From an uncultured Campylobacter sp. (GTDB taxonomy: Bacteria; Campylobacterota; Campylobacteria; Campylobacterales; Campylobacteraceae), in assembly GCA_938041615.1 (NCBI GenBank), contig CALISV010000067.1:1-5388 (forward strand): a stretch of DNA of 5,388 nt, in the 5' to 3' direction. This document shows, piece by piece, positions 1-5,388 of the stretch; within the stretch, counting starts at the first letter, position 1; each line of letters opens with the position of its first letter. The notes beneath the pieces were generated by a model. The model was not told the origin of the DNA. It worked only from the letters and a program-made list of their open reading frames with translations, and searched no databases. The position numbers and the translations under genes were made by a program.

Positions 1-115
1 GCCCGCTGCCCAGCTGCTCGATAAATCCCGCGCGGATCAAAAGCGCGTGGCTAGGTAGTACAGCGTCTCTGGGAGCCTCTTTTAGGCTCGGAGCGAAAAG
101 CTTGCTAAATTTCAT
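1..115 (-). CDS. proS: Prolyl-tRNA synthetase, N-terminal 38 codons (partial)
   Basis: This class II aminoacyl-tRNA synthetase charges tRNA-Pro with proline in the cytoplasm. Only the first 38 codons are present; the gene continues past the left edge. The translation begins [15 protein letters not shown] and goes on through [19 protein letters not shown], which matches the conserved ProS N-terminus (the S-H-x-L-L-x-R-A-G-F-I block before the catalytic domain). The ATG at 115 has an AAGGA Shine-Dalgarno (128-124) eight bases upstream, lying inside the last hemA codons. The first 11 bases overlap the end of hemA, so translation is probably coupled to hemA. No separate promoter or terminator is visible between the two genes. 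Identity is confident from the motif despite the short length. Confidence 0.93.
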   Translation of the reverse strand, partial: MKFSKLFAPSLKEAPRDAVLPSHALLIRAGFIEQLGSG

Positions 116-1409
116 TTTGTTTGTCCTTTTTCTCATTTTCTTGATTTAAAAATTTTTCGTAGTTTTCTTGCAGTTCAAAAATTTCGACCAGCGCATTTAC
201 CGTGCCGTCAGCATCGTCCGCTTCGCCGAGGTTTTTTAAATTTACCGTCGGAGCGTGCAGAAACGCTTTAAAAACCTGATGGATAAGCTTGCGCGCCTCC
301 TCTGCATCGCTGTGCTTTAGATAGCCCTTTTTAAGCGCCTTGGCTAGCTCTAGCTCGGCTACTTGTTTCGCGCTTTGGCGCAAAGCCTTTATGATCGGCG
401 TGGATGCCGCCGCCCTCAGCCATTTGAAAAACTCGTTCGTGCATTTTGCCACGATCGAGTAAGCGATCTGCGCCTGCTCCTCGCGAAGCAGCAAATTTTT
501 CTTTACGATCTCCTCCAGATCATCGACGCTGTAAACTTCAATATCCTCGCTCTGGCTAAGCTCCACGTCGCGCGGCACGGCGATATCGAAAAAGTAGCGC
601 TTAAACTCCTTTGGCTCCACCATCGAGTCGATCAAAACGGGATGCGGCGCGGCGGTCGCGGAAAATATGATTTGATATTTATTTATATACTGCGCTACGT
701 TTGAAAGCGAGTCGTATTCGTTATTATCCCCCAGCGTCAGAGCTAAATTTTTAGCGCGCTCTTTGTTTCGGCTGATGATTATCGTTCGCGCGCCGCTTGC
801 GATTAGATGCTTTGCGGCTAGCTCCGCCATCTCTCCCGCACCCACGATCACGGCGACCATGCCGTTTAATGTGCCGAAAATCTCCTTTGCCTTCGCCACC
901 GCGACACTTGATACCGAGATCGGGTTTTTGGAGATTTCGGTTTTATTTCGCACCTCCGCCGCGCACTTAAAGGCAAACTCCATCGCCCTGCCGAGCTTTG
1001 CGCCGCATTTGCCGTTAGCGCGGGCAAATTTATACGCCTCTTTTAGCTGACCCGCGATCTGCGTTTCGCCGATGACTAGACTATCTAGCGAGCTAGCTAC
1101 GGCAAAAAGATGGTGCACGGCGCCGTTATCCTCGTAGATGTCGGCTCTGCTTTGCAGCTCCTCAAAGGGGATGCCGCAGATGAGCGACATGCAGGCGATG
1201 ATGTGCTTGCTAGCGCCTTCGACCGTCTTTACGCTAGCGATGATCTCGACGCGGTTGCAGGTGCTAAGCACCATACATTCGTTGATGTTTTGGCTGGAGC
1301 TAATGAGGCGTAAAATTTCGTTTTTGCGCTCGATGTTAGAAAAAGAGAGCTTTTCGCGCACGGAAATATCGGTGTTTTTGTGCGTAAAGCTCACGCTTGC
1401 GTAATGCAT
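105..1409 (-). CDS. hemA: Glutamyl-tRNA reductase
   Basis: HemA reduces glutamyl-tRNA(Glu) with NADPH to glutamate-1-semialdehyde, the first committed step of C5-pathway tetrapyrrole (haem) synthesis in the cytosol. The 434-residue product has normal family length. Visible hallmarks are the catalytic cysteine C51 in [10 protein letters not shown]100 in the HHLFAVAS stretch, the GETQI motif at 114-118, a Rossmann NADPH site [11 protein letters not shown] around 188-197, [10 protein letters not shown] around 273-282, and STPIIKALR around 336-344 opening the helical dimerisation domain. The ATG at 1409 shares one base with the TAA stop of the upstream polyprenyl synthase (TAATG), with AGGGA six bases upstream of the start, which indicates translational coupling. 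The lysine-rich C-terminal tail (EKKDKQNEI) carries the ribosome-binding site of proS in its codons. Nothing is truncated or missing. Confidence 0.97.
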   Translation of the reverse strand: MHYASVSFTHKNTDISVREKLSFSNIERKNEILRLISSSQNINECMVLSTCNRVEIIASVKTVEGASKHIIACMSLICGIPFEELQSRADIYEDNGAVHHLFAVASSLDSLVIGETQIAGQLKEAYKFARANGKCGAKLGRAMEFAFKCAAEVRNKTEISKNPISVSSVAVAKAKEIFGTLNGMVAVIVGAGEMAELAAKHLIASGARTIIISRNKERAKNLALTLGDNNEYDSLSNVAQYINKYQIIFSATAAPHPVLIDSMVEPKEFKRYFFDIAVPRDVELSQSEDIEVYSVDDLEEIVKKNLLLREEQAQIAYSIVAKCTNEFFKWLRAAASTPIIKALRQSAKQVAELELAKALKKGYLKHSDAEEARKLIHQVFKAFLHAPTVNLKNLGEADDADGTVNALVEIFELQENYEKFLNQENEKKDKQNEI

Positions 1410-2302
1410 TAAAATTCCCTGTCTATCATTGATTTTACGATACTTTCTAGGCCGTCTACGTTAAATTTTTCTACCGATTTTATCGCCTGCTCGCCTAAAT
1501 TTTTAGCCGCCTCTATGCTTTTTTTTATCGCGCCCGTTTCGTTCATCTTTGCCCTCACCCAGCCCTGCTCTGACTCGCTAAGATCCTTTTTAAACAGGCT
1601 TTTTAGCTTCTCTTTGTCCGCTTCGTTTAAGCTTTCGTAAAGATAAATGTAAGGCAGCGTCGTTTTACCCTCTTTAAAGTCGCTAAAATTCGGTTTTCCA
1701 AGCGTCGCGGCGTCTTGCGTGACGTCTAGGATGTCGTCGATTATCTGAAAGGCTAGGCCTAGGTTTTTGCCGTAAATTTTAAAATTACGCGCGTCAAGTC
1801 CTGCTAACATCGCTCCGACCGCGGCGGCAGCCTCGATCAAAACGGCGGTTTTATAGTAGATCATCGTTTCGTACGCGGATTTGTCTTCATTAAATTTAGC
1901 CGAGAGATCCACATCCATCATCTCGCCCACGCTTAGCTTGCTAACCGCGCCCGATATCTCGCCCGCGATCTCGTGCGGAAATTTAGAAAGCTCATAAAAG
2001 CCCTTCGAGTAGAGGATATCGCCCAACATCACGGCGTTTTTGGTGCCAAAGCTTGCATTTATACTCGGGCTTCCGCGCCTGGTGCCCGCATCATCTATCA
2101 CGTCGTCGTGAAGCAGGCTAGCTAGGTGAATAAGCTCGATAATCGCGCAAATTTTTAGACTTTGCTCGCTTTCGCCCGCTATTTTTAAAAGCAGCTTAGA
2201 GCGCAGCTTTTTGCCCGAATTTATCCGTGCAAACATCGTATTTGCAGGCTCATAGCCAAGCTCTGCGATAAAATTTTTCATTATCAGATCGATTTTTTCC
2301 AT
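1409..2302 (-). CDS. ispB: Trans-polyprenyl diphosphate synthase (long-chain, IspB type)
   Basis: This 297-residue enzyme condenses isopentenyl diphosphate units onto an allylic primer. In Campylobacter the product is most likely the side-chain precursor of menaquinone. Both aspartate-rich motifs are present: DDVID at 66-70 and DDILD at 189-193. A GKKLR segment lies at 30-34 and GKPNFSDFKEGKTTLP at 202-217. The first motif is DDxxD, not the DDxxxxD of bacterial farnesyl diphosphate synthase (IspA), and the residues four and five positions before it are small (S62, A61). Both traits favour a long product; the exact chain length cannot be read from sequence. The ATG at 2302 lies 23 bases after the exported-protein gene and has only a weak purine-rich site (AAGTGAG), so it may rely on upstream translation. 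I recall the same gene next to hemA in Helicobacter. The symbol ispB is by family resemblance. Confidence 0.88.
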   Translation of the reverse strand: MEKIDLIMKNFIAELGYEPANTMFARINSGKKLRSKLLLKIAGESEQSLKICAIIELIHLASLLHDDVIDDAGTRRGSPSINASFGTKNAVMLGDILYSKGFYELSKFPHEIAGEISGAVSKLSVGEMMDVDLSAKFNEDKSAYETMIYYKTAVLIEAAAAVGAMLAGLDARNFKIYGKNLGLAFQIIDDILDVTQDAATLGKPNFSDFKEGKTTLPYIYLYESLNEADKEKLKSLFKKDLSESEQGWVRAKMNETGAIKKSIEAAKNLGEQAIKSVEKFNVDGLESIVKSMIDREF

Positions 2303-2325
2303 TTATGCTCACTTAAATTTTGCTT

Positions 2326-2781
2326 TTATCTGGCGTTTTGCGCGCTATTTTGAGCGCTGCTCTGCTTTTTTGGCGGATCCAAAAACTCCACATCCACGCG
2401 CTGTTCGTCGTCGTTTATTAGCACGCGAAATTTCGCGACGCCTTGCTTAAAATCCTCAAAAACGAGATAAAGCGCGACGCGGTCGCTAGGCGGAAACTTG
2501 AGATCAGGTATCAAAGTCTGCTTATAGGTCTCAAGGCCGCGTCTTAACGACATGACAAGCTGGCGAGGATAGTTTCGGTAGCGCGAATGCACGATGATGT
2601 TCGTGTTATCAAAAAGCGTCCAGCGAAAGTCGAAGCTCTCGCGCTCGTCCGTGCCTTTTTTGGTCACAAAAACCCGCGCCCACTCGTCTTTTTTGAGCTC
2701 AAAAAGATGCTCTTCCTCGAAATTTACCGCGCCGAAAGCCAGCGATAAAAACAACGAAAATATAACGGCTATTTTACTCAT
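2326..2781 (-). CDS. Conserved hypothetical exported protein
   Basis: I do not recognise a functional family. The 151-residue product begins with a plausible Sec signal peptide: lysine at position 3, a hydrophobic run from about 4 to 16 (IAVIFSLFLSLAF), and likely cleavage in AFGAVN near residue 17 or 18. The mature part is charged, apparently strand-rich, has no cysteine and no second membrane segment, and ends in a polar tail rich in Gln, Ser, Asn and Ala (about 138-151). It is therefore probably periplasmic and not a lipoprotein. The start overlaps the stop of the DUF2018 gene by eight bases (ATGAGTAA), with a weak Shine-Dalgarno, which suggests coupling. I recall a similarly placed exported-protein gene beside the polyprenyl synthase and hemA in C. 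jejuni (around Cj0540) and an uncharacterised gene in H. pylori; this needs checking. Export is inferred; function is unknown. Confidence 0.8.
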   Translation of the reverse strand: MSKIAVIFSLFLSLAFGAVNFEEEHLFELKKDEWARVFVTKKGTDERESFDFRWTLFDNTNIIVHSRYRNYPRQLVMSLRRGLETYKQTLIPDLKFPPSDRVALYLVFEDFKQGVAKFRVLINDDEQRVDVEFLDPPKKQSSAQNSAQNAR

Positions 2782-3031
2782 TTTGACTTAAAATATCCCC
2801 ACTAAGCCCGATATAAATGTCGTTTAGCCGCTCGTTTATAAGCGTCTGATTTTGAGAAATAAACGAATTTTGCGCCGTTTCGTCAAAGCCGCTTTTTTCG
2901 CAAAATTCACTCATCGCGATAAATTTTTCAAAGGTCTTTTCAAGCTCGTTTTCGACTAAATTTTTGTTCGCATTAAATAAAATTTCAAAGAATTTTTCTC
3001 TCGGACTTTGAGAAAATATATCATAATCCAT
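2774..3031 (-). CDS. DUF2018 family small protein
   Basis: The 85-residue product (MDYDIFSQSPREKFFEILF...) resembles the DUF2018 family of Campylobacterota, typified by H. pylori HP0242, in length, in the N-terminal Y-x-x-F-x-x-x-P-x-x-K pattern, in its mostly helical charged make-up, and in the C-terminal ILSQNE ending. HP0242 forms an intertwined all-helical dimer; its cellular role is unknown. The reading frame stays open back to a TTG at 3052, which would give 92 residues. I prefer the ATG at 3031: it matches the family N-terminus, TTG is a rare start with no good site, and GAAAGG (3048-3043) lies 11 bases upstream of the ATG. The 3' end overlaps the exported-protein gene by eight bases. 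This is the first gene after a 90-base gap, so it may head its own transcript. Confidence 0.82.
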   Translation of the reverse strand: MDYDIFSQSPREKFFEILFNANKNLVENELEKTFEKFIAMSEFCEKSGFDETAQNSFISQNQTLINERLNDIYIGLSGDILSQNE

Positions 3032-3121
3032 AAATTTTAAAACCTTTCGCAAATCTTAAAATACATACTATTTTTTGTAAAATCCTACCTAAAATCATAC
3101 GCACTATAATACGCTAAATTT
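3032..3121 (-). promoter_or_regulatory. Intergenic gap with a possible weak promoter for the DUF2018-ispB-hemA-proS block
   Basis: This AT-rich 90-base gap separates the phosphatase gene from the DUF2018 gene and is the only sizeable break in the minus-strand gene series. Read on the minus strand it contains TATTAT (3111-3106) overlapping TATAGT (3108-3103), either of which could be a Campylobacter-type -10 box, followed downstream by an A-rich run and the ribosome-binding site at 3048-3043. No -35 box is recognisable, as is usual in the genus. I saw no convincing stem-loop plus T-run, so readthrough from the phosphatase gene is possible. The promoter call is weak. Confidence 0.3.
3078..3113. 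repeat. Three degenerate 12-base tandem repeats
   Basis: Plus-strand units are TAAAATCCTACC (3078-3089), TAAAATCATACG (3090-3101) and CACTATAATACG (3102-3113). Units one and two agree at 10 of 12 positions, units two and three at 8 of 12. The array sits wholly in the gap upstream of the DUF2018 gene and overlaps the candidate -10 box. It could be an operator with binding sites about one helical turn apart, or chance in AT-rich DNA. Confidence 0.4.
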
Positions 3122-3745
3122 TTATAACTTCTCGATATATAGGGCTGCTTCAGCCATCGTAAAAACATTGTCGCAGCTCGGACTTTGGCTACCAAAACCC
3201 CAACAAACGTTTAGATATCTTATATCCGCATTACGTGCGGCAAGCTCGTCCTTTTTACTATCTCCAACAAATATCGCTTTATCGAATTCGCCTGATTTTA
3301 ATATCAAATTTAGCATCGCGGGATCTGGTTTTTGAGGTACGTTTTCGTCCGCTCCGACGATGAGATCAAAAAATTTAAATATCCCGCTTCTTTGTAAAAT
3401 TTCATCCAATGTATACCTTGGCGCATTGCTAGCTAGAGCGACGAAATGTCCCGCCCCTTTTAGCCCTGCTAGCAGTCCATCTACGCCATCGTATGCCGCG
3501 GCGTATTCGCGGTAGTTTTTCTTAAATTTAGCTTCAAAGTTATCCCGCAGCTTCATATCAGGCTTATCGATACCGTAAAAGTCAAGCCCCAAATTTCGCC
3601 CCGGCTCGTTTATGGCCTTTACGATAAACTCCGCGGCCAGATCGCCCTCAAGCCCCAGCTCGCGCCGCACCTCGTTTACCGTCTCGCAGATAGCTTTTGC
3701 GCTATCTATGAGCGTGCCGTCCATATCAAATATCACGCATTTCAC
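3122..3745 (-). CDS. HAD-superfamily hydrolase, phosphoglycolate-phosphatase-like
   Basis: This 207-residue cytosolic hydrolase has all four HAD motifs: motif I FDMDGTLIDS with nucleophile D7 and acid D9; motif II S106-N107 in ALASNAP; motif III K139 in QKPDP; and motif IV GDSKKD with D162 and D166. A helical cap (subclass I) fits between about residues 15 and 90. Its nearest relatives by motif are phosphoglycolate and sugar-phosphate phosphatases, but the substrate cannot be told from sequence, so no symbol is given. The start is GTG at 3745, overlapping the upstream gene's TGA by four bases (GTGA), with AAGGA (3756-3752) six bases before it; this supports GTG and coupled translation. C. jejuni, as I recall, also pairs a HAD gene with a small unknown gene (about Cj1232-Cj1233). 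Confidence 0.9.
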   Translation of the reverse strand: MKCVIFDMDGTLIDSAKAICETVNEVRRELGLEGDLAAEFIVKAINEPGRNLGLDFYGIDKPDMKLRDNFEAKFKKNYREYAAAYDGVDGLLAGLKGAGHFVALASNAPRYTLDEILQRSGIFKFFDLIVGADENVPQKPDPAMLNLILKSGEFDKAIFVGDSKKDELAARNADIRYLNVCWGFGSQSPSCDNVFTMAEAALYIEKL

Positions 3746-4074
3746 TCTTCGTCCTTATATTTTTTTCTATGTTTTTCTTTTTTATACGTTTTTTGATTTT
3801 TTAGCTTTTCTAGCGCGTTGGCGCAGGCTACCAGCTCGCCTCTCTCGCCGCCTTTTACGACTAAATTTACGAAATTTTCAAGAGATTTCGAGTAGGCGTT
3901 ATCTAAAAAAACCGGCTCGATCTTGCGTAAAATTTCGGCGTTTTTGCCCACCCTAGCGCGAAATTCGTCCTCGTTAAAATCCTCTCTTTTTAGCGCGCTA
4001 ATTGCCGCTTTTGCGAATTTTTCCAGGCCGCGCAGGTATTTTACGCGCTTAAATTTGTCGTTTTGTTCAGCCAT
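3742..4074 (-). CDS. Hypothetical protein with lysine-rich C-terminal tail
   Basis: I do not recognise this 110-residue protein. It has no signal peptide or membrane segment and is predicted by eye to be largely helical. The N-terminal third is basic (KFKRVKYLRGLEKFAK), the middle (about 45-90) mixes hydrophobic and charged residues with a single cysteine at 84, and the tail from about 89 to 107 is dominated by Lys and Arg, which could bind nucleic acid or ribosomes (inference). The ATG at 4074 has an excellent ribosome-binding site, AAAGGA (4084-4079), and an extended -10 promoter just upstream. The gene overlaps the HAD hydrolase by four bases, so the two are probably co-translated and may share a role. 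Good translation signals and coupling support it as a real gene despite its short length. Confidence 0.8.
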   Translation of the reverse strand: MAEQNDKFKRVKYLRGLEKFAKAAISALKREDFNEDEFRARVGKNAEILRKIEPVFLDNAYSKSLENFVNLVVKGGERGELVACANALEKLKNQKTYKKEKHRKKYKDEE

Positions 4075-4094
4075 TTTTTCCTTTCAAAAGCCCA

Positions 4095-4103
4095 ATTATA
4101 CCA
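4095..4103 (-). promoter_or_regulatory. Extended -10 promoter for the leftward gene series
   Basis: Read on the minus strand this is TGGTATAAT, a perfect TATAAT (4100-4095) with the TGn extension. Transcription would begin near 4088, about 14 bases before the ATG at 4074, leaving room for the AAAGGA site. No -35 box is recognisable, as expected for Campylobacter sigma-70 promoters. It probably drives the 110-residue gene and the HAD gene, and may read on into the downstream genes. Confidence 0.65.
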
Positions 4104-4121
4104 ATTTAAACTTTTAGCGGT

Positions 4122-4127
4122 TATAAT
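4122..4127 (+). promoter_or_regulatory. -10 box of the metY promoter
   Basis: A perfect TATAAT on the plus strand, 26 bases before the metY ATG. Transcription would begin near 4134, giving a leader of about 20 bases. A -35 element would fall near 4099-4104, on top of the -10 box of the opposite promoter, and shows no consensus. The leader is too short for a riboswitch. Confidence 0.6.
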
Positions 4128-4142
4128 GCGCGCAAATTTTAC

Positions 4143-4148
4143 AAGGAG
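4143..4148 (+). promoter_or_regulatory. Shine-Dalgarno site of metY
   Basis: AAGGAG, five bases before the ATG at 4154. It is a near-ideal ribosome-binding site and fixes the metY start. Confidence 0.8.
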
Positions 4149-4153
4149 AAAAG

Positions 4154-5388
4154 ATGCAAAAAGAGACGATCGCCACGCACTACGGCTACGACACCAAGGC
4201 AGGCCCGGGCGCCATGGCGGTGCCGATTTACCAGACTACGGCTTATGATTTCGGCAGCGCCGAGATGGCCGCGGCGAGATTTCAGTTAGAAGCTCCGGGC
4301 CACATCTATACGAGGCTGGGCAACCCGACGACGGACGTGCTAGAGAGCCGTATAGCCGCACTCGAAGAGGGCTCGGCCTCTATCGTTACGGCTAGCGGTC
4401 AGTCGGCGATCTTTTACTCGATCGCAAATTTAGCCGCAGTCGGCGACAACATCGTCGTGGCAAAGAAAATTTACGGCGGCACGATGGTTCTTTTTATGCA
4501 CACGCTTAAGCGTTTTGGTATCGAGGCGCGGGTGTTTGACAGCGACAGCGCAGACGATCTTGAAAATTTGATAGACGACAAAACGCGCGCGATATTTTTC
4601 GAGACGCTATCAAATCCGCAAATCGCAATCCCGAATTTTAAAAAAATCGTCGAGATCGCGGACAAGCACGGCGTCGTAACGATCGCAGATAACACCGTGC
4701 CTACGCCGATCATTTTCCAACCGCTAAATCACGGCGTAGACGTCGTCGTGCATAGCGCGAGCAAATATATCTGCGGCCAAGGCCTAAGCCTAGCGGGCGC
4801 AGTCGTAGCTAGCAAAAATTTAAACGCCAAACTAGTCGGCAACGCCAGATACGCGCACTTTAACGAGCCTGACGAGAGCTATCACGGCCTAGTTTATGCG
4901 CAGATGGCGGATAAATTTGACATCTATACGCTGCGCATGAGAGTGGCTTTGGTGCGCGATATAGGCGCTACGATCTCGCCTTTTAACTCCTGGCAGCTCA
5001 TACAGGGGCTTGAGACATTAAGCGTTCGTATCGAGAGGCACTCGCGAAATGCACGCAAAATAGCCGAGTTTTTAGACTCGCACAAATACGTAAAACGCGT
5101 AACCTACCCTGCGCTAAAAAGCGATCCCGAGCACGAAAAAGCCCAAAAATACTTTGCTGGCGGCATGGCTAGCGGGCTAATGTGCTTTGAAACCGATAGC
5201 TTTGAACGCGCCGTAAAGATGCTGGGCAAGGTAAAGCTATTTAAAATCGTCGTAAATATCGGCGACTCAAAGTCGCTCATCACGCACCCGGCCTCAACTA
5301 CGCATCAGCAGCTCTCAAGCGAGGAGCTAACGAAGGCAGGCATAACAAAGGAGCTAATCAGAATAAGCGTCGGCCTAGAAAACGCGGA
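4154..5388 (+). CDS. metY: O-acetylhomoserine sulfhydrylase-like PLP enzyme (3' end cut off)
   Basis: The reading frame is open from the ATG at 4154 to the right edge (411 codons); only about 10-20 residues should be missing. It belongs to the Cys/Met-metabolism PLP family (fold type I), whose MetY members make homocysteine from O-acetylhomoserine and a sulfide donor. Key parts are YTRLGNPT at 52-59 (Y52 and R54 for cofactor phosphate), SGQSA at 81-85, the aromatic Y107 in IYGGT, D179 in IADNT pairing with the pyridine nitrogen, the Schiff-base lysine K204 in SASKYICGQG, and R403 in LIRISVGLE for substrate carboxylate. The roughly 425-residue size and the long insert around 225-260 fit MetY better than MetB or MetC, but related gamma-lyases cannot be excluded. 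It is divergently transcribed from the minus-strand genes. C. jejuni has a comparable MetY/MetB-type gene beside metA; what follows here is unseen. Confidence 0.9.
   Translation, partial: MQKETIATHYGYDTKAGPGAMAVPIYQTTAYDFGSAEMAAARFQLEAPGHIYTRLGNPTTDVLESRIAALEEGSASIVTASGQSAIFYSIANLAAVGDNIVVAKKIYGGTMVLFMHTLKRFGIEARVFDSDSADDLENLIDDKTRAIFFETLSNPQIAIPNFKKIVEIADKHGVVTIADNTVPTPIIFQPLNHGVDVVVHSASKYICGQGLSLAGAVVASKNLNAKLVGNARYAHFNEPDESYHGLVYAQMADKFDIYTLRMRVALVRDIGATISPFNSWQLIQGLETLSVRIERHSRNARKIAEFLDSHKYVKRVTYPALKSDPEHEKAQKYFAGGMASGLMCFETDSFERAVKMLGKVKLFKIVVNIGDSKSLITHPASTTHQQLSSEELTKAGITKELIRISVGLENA

Noticed and set aside
363..1404. Several plus-strand open frames opposite hemA
   Set aside because: HemA motifs fix the minus-strand frame across this stretch; the antisense frames show unnatural composition and are by-products of hemA codon use.
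1753..1762. Perfect 10-base palindrome CTAGGCCTAG
   Set aside because: It encodes conserved residues of the polyprenyl synthase (Leu-Gly-Leu next to the second Asp-rich motif) and has no loop or T-run; likely chance from codon use.
3032..3121. Possible rho-independent terminator after the HAD gene
   Set aside because: I found only direct repeats and no stable inverted repeat followed by a T-run on the minus strand.
3612..4248. Plus-strand open frames across the HAD gene, the basic-tailed gene and the start of metY
   Set aside because: They are antisense to the coupled minus-strand genes or out of frame with metY, lack start signals, and one runs through both divergent promoters.
4471..4713. 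Open frame of 80 codons on the minus strand inside metY
   Set aside because: It lies wholly antisense to a clearly conserved enzyme, has no ribosome-binding site of note and no recognisable protein features.
1..5388. CRISPR array, insertion sequence, tRNA, phage or defence genes
   Set aside because: No long direct-repeat array, terminal inverted repeats, transposase, integrase or tRNA-like fold was seen; almost all bases are in housekeeping-type genes.

Overview
The window looks like chromosomal housekeeping DNA from a Campylobacter of the higher-GC oral group (C. rectus, C. showae, C. curvus or a relative). The evidence is the Campylobacter-type protein sequences, the frequent AAATTT/TAAATTT strings, tightly packed overlapping genes, TATAAT-type -10 boxes without clear -35 boxes, and a gene order (DUF2018 - exported protein - long-chain polyprenyl synthase - hemA - proS) that I recall from Campylobacter and Helicobacter. 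The species call is inference.

Layout. Seven genes lie on the minus strand and read leftward from 4074: a 110-residue unknown protein with a basic tail, a HAD-family phosphatase (GTG start, 4-base overlap), a 90-base gap, a DUF2018 small protein, a putative exported protein (8-base overlap), a trans-polyprenyl diphosphate synthase (the likely menaquinone side-chain enzyme), glutamyl-tRNA reductase HemA (stop and start share one base, TAATG), and the first 38 codons of prolyl-tRNA synthetase ProS (11-base overlap with hemA), which runs off the left edge. One gene reads rightward from 4154: a PLP-dependent O-acetylhomoserine sulfhydrylase (MetY-like), cut by the right edge.

Regulation. The 79-base space between the 110-residue gene and metY holds two TATAAT boxes pointing away from each other and only 21 bases apart, so the two promoters must overlap. 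The 90-base gap inside the minus-strand series holds a degenerate 12-base tandem repeat and a possible weak promoter for the DUF2018-ispB-hemA-proS block. No clear rho-independent terminator was found.

How the genes fit together. HemA makes the tetrapyrrole precursor from glutamyl-tRNA, and the polyprenyl synthase supplies the quinone tail. Together they feed respiratory-chain assembly and are translated in tandem with an aminoacyl-tRNA synthetase. MetY makes homocysteine for methionine. I found no mobile element, CRISPR array, RNA gene or defence system, and nothing that clearly amounts to a new biological system. The least understood parts are the small exported protein, the basic-tailed protein and the repeat-bearing gap.
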